From the NCBI RefSeq assembly GCF_000155615.1, contig NZ_DS989915.1, positions 2,890,922 to 2,954,921 on the forward strand: DNA of 64,000 bases, in the 5' to 3' direction. The notes under the pieces were generated by a model. It did not search any database and was not told the DNA's origin. It saw only the letters and a program-made list of their open reading frames with translations. A program made the translations under genes and the position numbers. The DNA comes from Alcanivorax sp. DG881 (GTDB lineage Bacteria; Pseudomonadota; Gammaproteobacteria; Pseudomonadales; Alcanivoracaceae). This document shows, piece after piece, positions 52,400 through 58,942 of this stretch (within the stretch, counting starts at the first letter, position 1; each line of letters starts with the position of its first letter).

Positions 52400-53257
52400 T
52401 CACCGGTCACGCACAACGGCCAGGGATATATTGTCGATCAATCGGGTTGACCCTAATTTCGCGGCCACGGCGGCCACCAGGTCAGTGTCCTGCGGGCCCG
52501 CCGGCGCCAGGGTTTTGGTGTTGACGATGGTCAGATAGTCCACGCTGAACCCGGCAGTATTGAGCGATTGGCTGATGCGGCTTTCCAGTGCCCGGTAATC
52601 ACGCTCGCCGGCGTCGATGTCGGCTTTCAGCTGTTGCAGGTGTGCATAGAGCTGGGGGGCGAGTGTGCGCTCACTGTCGCTCAGGAAACCGTTTCGCGAG
52701 CTGCGTGCCAGGCCATCCGTTTCGCGGCTGGTGGCGGCGCCGACGATCTTCACCGGGAACAGAAGCTCTTCACACATACGGCGCAGAATAGCCAGCTGTT
52801 GAAAGTCCTTTTCGCCGAATACGGCTACGTCCGGTTGCACGATGTTCAGTAGCTTGGAGACCACGGTGGTGACGCCCCGGAAGTGCCCTTCCCGGCTGGC
52901 GCCACACAGGTAGTCGCCCAGCTGGTCCACGTCCACCCAGGTCTGGTTCTGGCCGAGCGGGTACATTTCCTCCACGGATGGCGCAAACAGCAGGTCGGTG
53001 CCAGCCTCGACCAGGGCGGCGGCATCCGCGTCCAGAGTGCGAGGATAACGATCGAAATCTTCGTTGGGGCCGAACTGGGTGGGGTTCACAAAGATCGATA
53101 CCACCACCACGTCGCAGCGCGCACGGGCCTCGCGAATCAGGCTGATATGGCCGTCGTGCAGGTTGCCCATGGTGGGGACAAAACCCACAGACAGGCCCTT
53201 GTTATGCCAGCCGCGGACATATTCACGGACCTGGGCGACGGAGTGAACGGTTTGCAT
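52400..53257 (-). CDS. panC: Pantothenate synthetase
   Basis: A 285-residue enzyme with PTMGNLHDGHISLI (HxGH nucleotide site), VSIFVNPTQFGPNEDF, GEKDFQQL and SRNGFLS. It joins pantoate and beta-alanine with ATP. The start at 53257 (MQTVHS) is chosen over one 11 codons upstream, which lies in the repeat region. Confidence 0.97.
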   Translation of the reverse strand: MQTVHSVAQVREYVRGWHNKGLSVGFVPTMGNLHDGHISLIREARARCDVVVVSIFVNPTQFGPNEDFDRYPRTLDADAAALVEAGTDLLFAPSVEEMYPLGQNQTWVDVDQLGDYLCGASREGHFRGVTTVVSKLLNIVQPDVAVFGEKDFQQLAILRRMCEELLFPVKIVGAATSRETDGLARSSRNGFLSDSERTLAPQLYAHLQQLKADIDAGERDYRALESRISQSLNTAGFSVDYLTIVNTKTLAPAGPQDTDLVAAVAAKLGSTRLIDNISLAVVRDR

Positions 53258-53274
53258 TGGGAACCTCATGAAAG

Positions 53275-53431
53275 ATGCGACACGCTGCACGCAACAGGCT
53301 GCAACGCGATGCTGGTGTTGTGGTGTTATTCAGTGTCGGGGCCGCGCTTGAGCTATGGGCGCGGGCCTCGACCTTGCAGAACCAAAATCCGCTGTCTCGC
53401 GTTGTGGCGTGAAGCGTGTCGCGTGCTGCGG
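53275..53431. repeat. Inverted heptad arrays filling the panB-panC spacer
   Basis: Left ATGCGAC, ACGCTGC, ACGCAAC, AGGCTGC; right GTGGCGT, GAAGCGT, GTCGCGT, GCTGCGG (from 53404). GCGACACGCT and AGCGTGTCGC pair perfectly. The arrays lie 17 bases from panC and 4 bases from the panB stop. Confidence 0.8.
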
Positions 53432-53435
53432 TCTT

Positions 53436-54224
53436 TTAAAAACAGTGCTCGTCGGCCGGGAAGCTGCCGTCTTTCACGGCGGCATCGTAGGCCTTGAAAG
53501 CGGCGCGCATGTCGCCGGTGTCCGCCATGAAATCGCGTACGAAACGGGCCGGTTTGCCGGGGCTGATGCCGAGCATGTCGTGCATCACCAGCACCTGGCC
53601 GTCGCATTCCGGAGCAGCGCCGATGCCGATCACGGGGGCAGCGACCTGACGGGTGATCTCCGCGCTGAGCGCCCGCGGCACGCACTCCAGTACAAACAGG
53701 GCTGCGCCGGCCTGGTCCAGTATTCTGGCGGCGTCGAGCAGCTCTGCGGCGCCGTCGTCATCTTTGCCCTGCACGCGGTAGCCGCCCAGTGAGTTCACCG
53801 CTTGCGGGGTCAGGCCCAGGTGGGCGCAGACAGGAATGCCGTTGCGGTTAAGGATCTCGATGGCGTCGGCCAGCCAGGCGCTGCCTTCCAGCTTGACCAT
53901 GTTGGCGCCGGCCTGCATCAGGGCCGTGGCGGCTTCCAGGGTACGTTCCAGGGTGGCGGCGCCCATAAAGGGAATATCGGCAATGATCAGGCTGCCCTGG
54001 TTGCCCCGGGCCACGCATTCGGTGTGGTAGACCATTTGTTGCAGGGTCACCGGGACGGTACTGGTCTGGCCCTGGATGACATTGCCCAGGGAGTCGCCGA
54101 CCAGAATGGCTTCCACGCCGGCCTCGGAAATCAGCCGAGAGAAACAGGCGTCGTAGGCGGTGAGCACGGAAAACTTTCCACCGTCCTGTTTGCGTTTTTG
54201 CAGGGTGCGGATGGTGATGGACAT
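53436..54224 (-). CDS. panB: 3-methyl-2-oxobutanoate hydroxymethyltransferase
   Basis: A 262-residue enzyme with the metal-site VGDSLGNVIQG, DIPFMG and GIPVCAHLGLTPQ. It makes ketopantoate from 2-oxoisovalerate and methylene-tetrahydrofolate. GGGAGG precedes the ATG at 54224. It is followed by panC and panD on the same strand, with repeat-filled spacers. Confidence 0.97.
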   Translation of the reverse strand: MSITIRTLQKRKQDGGKFSVLTAYDACFSRLISEAGVEAILVGDSLGNVIQGQTSTVPVTLQQMVYHTECVARGNQGSLIIADIPFMGAATLERTLEAATALMQAGANMVKLEGSAWLADAIEILNRNGIPVCAHLGLTPQAVNSLGGYRVQGKDDDGAAELLDAARILDQAGAALFVLECVPRALSAEITRQVAAPVIGIGAAPECDGQVLVMHDMLGISPGKPARFVRDFMADTGDMRAAFKAYDAAVKDGSFPADEHCF

Positions 54225-54248
54225 GGGAAACCTCCCAGGGAAATTCAA

Positions 54249-54400
54249 TTGAAAGTTGAAAGTTGAAAGTTGAAGCGCGGTCCAGTCTGTCGCTGCGTAC
54301 AGGCTGTGCCCGCGGTCATGTCAAAAGTTTCGCGGGCAGCGCGTCACCGTGTGGGGATGCGTTTGTCCGCGCTCTTGAACTTTCAACGTTAAACTTTCAA
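54249..54400. repeat. Inverted heptamer arrays (TTGAAAG) bracketing the panB-kinase spacer
   Basis: Three perfect TTGAAAG copies at 54249-54269 plus TTGAAG; the reverse complement CTTTCAA occurs at 54380-54386 and 54394-54400, ending two bases from the kinase stop codon. The word differs entirely from the GC-rich arrays elsewhere, but the period and inverted bracketing are the same. Confidence 0.85.
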
Positions 54401-54401
54401 C

Positions 54402-55103
54402 TCAGTCCACTAGTGGCCGGGGGTTAAAATAGTGGCGACCGGAGCGGATGTCCAGCAACTCGCTGATCAGTTGCTGGTAGTCACGGTCGTGGTTGACCAG
54501 GTCGATTTCCGCCGCATTGACGATGAGTAGCGGTGCGCGGTCGTAGAAATGGAAGAACTCGGTGTAAGCGTTGCTGAGTTTATCCAGATAATCGCTGGCG
54601 ATGCCTTGCTCGAAATCGTTGCCCCGGTGGCCGATACGCTGGCGTAGCACCTGGGGCGGTGCCTGCAGGTAAATCACCAGATCCGGCCTGGGCGCGTCCA
54701 CGGTCAGGTGATCGTCCACGTTGCGGTACAGCTCGAATTCGTCTTCGTCCAGGGTGACCTGGGCAAACAGCCGGTTCTTGTCGATCAGGAAGTCCGCGAT
54801 TCGTGGGCCGGCAAACAGGTCCTGTTGCTGGACCTGACGCAGCTGATCGGCGCGCTGAAACAGGAAGAACAGCTCGGTCTGCAGGGCGTAGCGGGCCGGG
54901 TCCTGATAGAAACGGGTCAGGAACGGGTTGTCGTCGGCCCGTTCCAGCAGCTGGTCATAACCAAAGGTCATGGCCAGGCGCTTGGCAAGGCTGGTCTTGC
55001 CGGCACCGATGGGGCCTTCCACGGCGATGAAACGGGGCAGGGTACCGGCGCTGCGGCGTTGTTCAATCCGTTCGGTGAGGGTCTTTTCGTTCAATGAGTG
55101 CAT
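54402..55103 (-). CDS. Deoxynucleoside kinase (dNK/dGK family)
   Basis: A 233-residue kinase. The P-loop EGPIGAGKTSLAKRL begins near residue 30, followed by the family ERADDNPFLTRFYQDP and RIADFLIDKNRLFA, and the LID-like RQRIGHRGNDFE. It probably phosphorylates deoxynucleosides for salvage. Its start lies inside the 3' end of folK (41-base overlap), and folK-dNK-panB order is found in pseudomonads. Confidence 0.9.
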   Translation of the reverse strand: MHSLNEKTLTERIEQRRSAGTLPRFIAVEGPIGAGKTSLAKRLAMTFGYDQLLERADDNPFLTRFYQDPARYALQTELFFLFQRADQLRQVQQQDLFAGPRIADFLIDKNRLFAQVTLDEDEFELYRNVDDHLTVDAPRPDLVIYLQAPPQVLRQRIGHRGNDFEQGIASDYLDKLSNAYTEFFHFYDRAPLLIVNAAEIDLVNHDRDYQQLISELLDIRSGRHYFNPRPLVD

Positions 55104-55590
55104 CGCGGTCCAGTTCTGCCAGCGGTGAAAGCGTTTGTTCGGCTACCTGACTGAGAAAGCTACCCAGTGCGGTGCCGTCGGGCAAGTGGCAGTGCGGTGC
55201 GATTTCCAGCAGTGGGTGCAGGACAAAGGCGCGGCGGCTCATCTGGGGGTGAGGTACCTGGAGGTCGGGGGTGTCGATAAGTTGATCGTCGATCAACAAA
55301 ATATCCAGGTCCAGGGTGCGTTCACCCCAGTGGCGCAGGCGTTGCCGGCCGGCGGCCAGCTCCAATGCCTGCAGGCTGTGCAGCAGGGCGTGGGGGGGCA
55401 GCGTGCTGTGTACTTCGGCGACCGCGTTGACGTAGTCGGGCTGGTCCTGGGGACCGATGGGGGCACTGCTGTACAGGCGGGAGTGGTGTTGCAGGGTCAG
55501 GCCGGGCAGGCGCTCCATGGCCAGCAGGGCGCTGGTCAGCCGTTGCACCGGCTGATCCAGATTACTGCCAAGCCCAATGAACGCCTGCAT
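55063..55590 (-). CDS. folK: 2-amino-4-hydroxy-6-hydroxymethyldihydropteridine pyrophosphokinase
   Basis: A 175-residue enzyme with GLGSNLDQP at the start and the signature RWGERTLDLDILLID (here HWGERTLDLDILL), then PHPQMSRRAFVLHPL. It makes the pterin diphosphate used by FolP. Its ATG overlaps the pcnB stop by one base (TGATG). Confidence 0.96.
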   Translation of the reverse strand: MQAFIGLGSNLDQPVQRLTSALLAMERLPGLTLQHHSRLYSSAPIGPQDQPDYVNAVAEVHSTLPPHALLHSLQALELAAGRQRLRHWGERTLDLDILLIDDQLIDTPDLQVPHPQMSRRAFVLHPLLEIAPHCHLPDGTALGSFLSQVAEQTLSPLAELDRDALIERKDPHRTD

Positions 55591-56969
55591 CAATTATCCG
55601 CGGCAGGCTTTGGCCGACGCCGGCGACGACGGCGTTTGTTGCCGCCTCCCCCCTGGTTGCCCAGTTGAGTGATCATGTCCCGGCGGCCGCTTTCGTCTTC
55701 TTCCTGATAGCGGGTCCACCAGTCGCCCAGTCCGGCCTTGATCTCTCCGCTCTGCTCACGCAGTAGCAGAAAATCGTAGGCGGCACGGAAGCGCGGGTGC
55801 TCCATCATGGCGTCCGCGCGGCGCCCGGCCCGTTTGTCCAGGCGCAGCTGCAATTCCCACATTTCACGCATCACGGTGGAGAAGCGACGGGGAATGGCGG
55901 TGTGCTTGATTTGCTGGTTGAGGGCCCGGGTGGCGGCTTTATGCAGTGCCTGGGCCGGCGGCAGACCGCTGGACAGGTAGCCACCGAAGCGTTGTTGAAT
56001 GACTGGCCACAGCAATACTGCATAGATAAAGGCCGGGGTCACCGGCTTGTCCATCAGCAGGCGGCGGTCGGTGTTGTCCATGGCAGCCAGCAGCATGGCT
56101 TCCCAGATCTCACCTTGATCGCTTTCCAGGGCTTGCTGGGTTTCCGGGAACAGAAAGCGGAACAGACCCAGTTCCTGCAACTGTTCGTAGGAGGCGCGGG
56201 CATGGCCGCTCAGGAACAGTTTGAGTACTTCATCAAACAGGCGAGCGGCGGGGACCTGCAGCAGCAGTTCCGCCATGTCGGGAATGCGACGGGCGGTGCT
56301 TTCTTCAATGTGGAAGCCCAGCTTGGCCGCGAAACGGGCGGCGCGCAGCATGCGTACCGGGTCTTCGCGGAAGCGTTGTTCCGGGTTGCCGATCAGGCGG
56401 ATCACTTCCTGATCGATATCGCCCATGCTGCCGACAAAGTCATGCAGGGTGAAGTCGGCAATATTGTAGTAGAGCGCATTGATGGTGAAGTCCCGGCGCA
56501 GGGCATCTTCCTCGATGCTGCCCCAGGTGTTGTCGCGCAGTACCAGCCCGGTTTCTTCGTGGGCGTGGTGTTTGTTCTGGTCCTGGTTGTCATCGCTGGC
56601 CTTGGCCCGGAAGGTGGAAACCTCAATGACTTCGCGGCCAAAGCGCACGTGCACGATTTGGAAGCGGCGGCCGATAATGCGGCTGCGCTTGAACAGACGG
56701 TTGACCTGCTCCGGTGTGGCGTTGGTGCTGACGTCGAAATCCTTGGGTTCTCTGCCGCAGAGGATGTCGCGCAGGCAGCCGCCCACCAGATAGGCCTCGA
56801 ACCCGCCTTTGTGCAATCCGTAGAGCACATCAAGTGCTGCTCGGGAAACTTGCTTGCGGGAGATCGGGTGTTGGTCGCGGGGAATCACACGCGGTTCTAT
56901 CGGTCCGGAAGATTTTGGGGAACCCGGAGTGAACCAGCGTGTCATATGTTCCAGAAGCTTGCAGGGCAT
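55590..56969 (-). CDS. pcnB: Poly(A) polymerase I
   Basis: A 459-residue class II nucleotidyltransferase: YLVGGCLRDILCGREPKDFDVSTNATPEQ contains the GG/DxD catalytic motif, then RRFQIVHVRFG, EEDALRRDFTINALYYN, and a C-terminal Arg/Lys-rich tail ending KRRRRRRRPKPAADN. It adds A tails that promote RNA decay by PNPase. ATG 56969 is chosen; 56945 (MTRWF) is possible. Further upstream the frame runs on through the RNA gene and is not coding. Confidence 0.95.
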   Translation of the reverse strand: MPCKLLEHMTRWFTPGSPKSSGPIEPRVIPRDQHPISRKQVSRAALDVLYGLHKGGFEAYLVGGCLRDILCGREPKDFDVSTNATPEQVNRLFKRSRIIGRRFQIVHVRFGREVIEVSTFRAKASDDNQDQNKHHAHEETGLVLRDNTWGSIEEDALRRDFTINALYYNIADFTLHDFVGSMGDIDQEVIRLIGNPEQRFREDPVRMLRAARFAAKLGFHIEESTARRIPDMAELLLQVPAARLFDEVLKLFLSGHARASYEQLQELGLFRFLFPETQQALESDQGEIWEAMLLAAMDNTDRRLLMDKPVTPAFIYAVLLWPVIQQRFGGYLSSGLPPAQALHKAATRALNQQIKHTAIPRRFSTVMREMWELQLRLDKRAGRRADAMMEHPRFRAAYDFLLLREQSGEIKAGLGDWWTRYQEEDESGRRDMITQLGNQGGGGNKRRRRRRRPKPAADN

Positions 56970-57095
56970 GCGAAAAATTCGGCCTCGAAATGAGCAATAA
57001 GGCGGCGATAGTAGCACTTTTTTTCGCCAGTTGAGATGTCTTTGGCCCGGAAGGGCCGACACGGGCCGACGCAATGGGATAAACTGCCTGGCCAG

Positions 57096-57131
57096 AAAGT
57101 AAAAAGGAGCCACAACCGAAGTTGTGACTCC
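57096..57131 (-). terminator. Terminator of the CrcZ-like RNA / cbrB transcript
   Basis: On the minus strand GGAGTCACAAC, TTCG, GTTGTGGCTCC, then TTTTTACTTT. The stable UUCG tetraloop and T run make a strong terminator. Confidence 0.92.
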
Positions 57132-57340
57132 CACATTTTGCGCTGATTCTGTTGTTATTATTGTTTGTGTTGTTTTCTGCCTTGTCGCTGCAATCATCAG
57201 TTGCAGCAGCACTGCATTGGCTCGTGAAATTATTGTTCTTCTTTCTTGTTGTTATTGTTTGAGCCGTTACGCCGCTGTTTTTGTTGTTTGCTGGCGTGGG
57301 ATTCATAGTGCCCGTCCACCCCCGCCAATGCAACACGCCT
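57097..57340 (-). ncRNA. CrcZ-like small RNA candidate (Hfq/Crc-titrating)
   Basis: The minus strand between cbrB and pcnB has no gene but carries three A-rich clusters (57276-57290, 57229-57260, 57149-57177) with many AANAANAA words such as AACAACAA, AACAATAA and AATAACAA. A GCTGCAA/TTGCAGC hairpin separates clusters two and three, and the strong terminator closes it. In Pseudomonas the RNA CrcZ lies at exactly this place, has repeated AANAANAA motifs, and titrates Hfq/Crc to relieve catabolite repression under CbrAB control. The 5' end is a guess: TTCACA (57381-57376) and a T/A-rich block (57357-57349) could be a weak sigma-70 promoter. No good sigma-54 site is seen just upstream of the RNA. 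Confidence 0.75.
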
Positions 57341-57408
57341 AATTTCCCTTTTAAATCATGTTGTTGCGAAGGTTTTGTGAAAACAGCCTTAGAATCTGCC
57401 TGATGGGG

Positions 57409-57446
57409 GTAACGCTTGTGTTACTTTCCTGTGTAGAGCGGTAACA
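57409..57446. promoter_or_regulatory. Candidate CbrB binding sites (GTAAC/GTTAC)
   Basis: GTAAC at 57409, GTTAC at 57420 and GTAACA at 57441 lie in alternating orientation, 70-100 bases upstream of the proposed RNA start. Pseudomonas CbrB is reported to bind TGTTAC/GTAACA pairs; here TGTTAC and GTAACA halves are 16 bases apart. Confidence 0.5.
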
Positions 57447-57577
57447 CTTGTGGGGTTTTTGGGTTATTTCGGGTCTTGCTCTCGATTTCGGTGTCCCGAA
57501 TTAACGTTTTTCCGTTTGACTCTAATGACAGGCGGATTGGGTTTGCCGGTCAATGGCAAGTGCTATTCCCTCTTGCT

Positions 57578-58906
57578 TCAGCGGCGTGAGCTGGCCTTTT
57601 TACGGGGGATGCCCAGCCGCTGACGCCGCTCCCACAGGCTTTTCCGGCTGATTCCCAGTTTCTGGGCCAGCTCGGTCTCGGTCATGCTGTCCTGGTTTTC
57701 CATCACGAAGCGGGTGAAATAATCTTCCAGTGACAGATCTTCGCTGGGATCCAGGCTGGCCCGGCTGACGCGCTGAGGGGTGCGGTTGGGGTTCAGACCC
57801 AGCTGAGCCGGGCCAATGCCGTCTTCTTCGGTGAGAATAATTGCCCGTTCAATCACGTTATCCAGTTCGCGCACGTTGCCGGGCCAGCTATAGCTGTGCA
57901 TGGCCTGCAGGGCTTCCGGGGTGAAGTGCAGGTCCGGGCGGTTGAGCTTTTCGCAGCCCCGGGCCAGCAGGGCATTGGCCAGGGGTTCCAGGTCTTCCTG
58001 CCGGCTGTTGAGCGGGGGCAGGGTCAGTTCCATCACGTTAAGCCGGTAGTAGAGATCCTGCCGGAAGCTGCCATCGGCGACCCGGCCGGGCAGATCCAGC
58101 TGGCTGCTGGCAAGAATGCGCACGTCCACCCGGCGGGGCGAGAGGGAGCCCTGACGGTGGATTTCGTGATGGGTGAGCAGGGTCAGCAGGCGGCTTTGTA
58201 CTTCGCTGGCCAGTTCGCCCACTTCATCCAGAAACAGGGTGCCGCCGTCGGCTTCTTCAATGCGGCCGGGCTGGTCGTCATCGCCGAACAGTTCGGTGAG
58301 TTGCAGGGCCTTGGGGAGCGCCGCGCATTGTACCGAGACCAGCGGACCGTTGGTGCGCTCGCTGTGTTCATGCAGGGCGCGGGCGGTGAGCTCCTTGCCG
58401 GTGCCGGCTTCGCCCATGATCAACACCGGGGTGTTGGTTGGTCCCACCCGGCTGATGCGGTGTTTCAGCTCTTCCATGGCCTCGCTGTTACCGATCATGT
58501 TGCGAACCGGGAAGCTGCGTTCCAGGTCCCGGCGCAGGGCCCGATTGCCGCGGTTCAGGCGGCCTTCTTTCAATACCCGGTCCACGGAGAGCAACATTTC
58601 GTCGTGGTCGAAGGGTTTGGGGATGTAGTCCACGGCGCCCAGGCGCATGGCGTCCACGGCGGAGCGCAGGCTGGCATAGCTGGTCATGATCAGCACCGGT
58701 GTATTGCCGGCGGTGGCGATGAGGCTGGTGCCGGGGTCGCCGGGCAGGCGCAGGTCGCTGATGATCAGGTCGAACTGATTGAGGCTGTATTCGCGGGCCT
58801 GTTCCACGGATTCCGCTTCTTCAACCGAGTGTTCGTGGCGCACCAGCAGTTTGCGCAGGGCGCCGCGAATAACCGGCTCATCTTCAACAATCAGAATGTG
58901 ACTCAT
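57578..58906 (-). CDS. cbrB: NtrC-family response regulator CbrB, lacking the GAFTGA loop
   Basis: A 442-residue protein: receiver domain with phospho-acceptor Asp51 (ISDLRLP), AAA+ domain with Walker A GEAGTGKE (165-172) and Walker B GGTLFLDE (221-228), and a Fis-type helix-turn-helix ending TETELAQKLGISRKSLWERR, nearly identical to Pseudomonas CbrB. Between ELFG (205-208) and GRIEEADGG (214) there are only five residues, DDDQP; the usual stretch with GAFTGA that touches sigma-54 is absent. The reading frame is intact, so this is not a sequencing slip of one base. It may act with sigma-70. It lies 36 bases after cbrA. Confidence 0.95.
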   Translation of the reverse strand: MSHILIVEDEPVIRGALRKLLVRHEHSVEEAESVEQAREYSLNQFDLIISDLRLPGDPGTSLIATAGNTPVLIMTSYASLRSAVDAMRLGAVDYIPKPFDHDEMLLSVDRVLKEGRLNRGNRALRRDLERSFPVRNMIGNSEAMEELKHRISRVGPTNTPVLIMGEAGTGKELTARALHEHSERTNGPLVSVQCAALPKALQLTELFGDDDQPGRIEEADGGTLFLDEVGELASEVQSRLLTLLTHHEIHRQGSLSPRRVDVRILASSQLDLPGRVADGSFRQDLYYRLNVMELTLPPLNSRQEDLEPLANALLARGCEKLNRPDLHFTPEALQAMHSYSWPGNVRELDNVIERAIILTEEDGIGPAQLGLNPNRTPQRVSRASLDPSEDLSLEDYFTRFVMENQDSMTETELAQKLGISRKSLWERRQRLGIPRKKASSRR

Positions 58907-58942
58907 GAATGACTTGATCCTGTCCTGTCTTGCAGTGGCGCC

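Noticed and set aside
57554-57571. Sigma-54 promoter (GG-N10-GC, minus strand) at the cbrB end
   Set aside because: Spacing fits (GG AATAGCACTT GC), but the -24 part is poor and it lies upstream of the candidate CbrB sites rather than downstream, so it does not make a normal activator layout.
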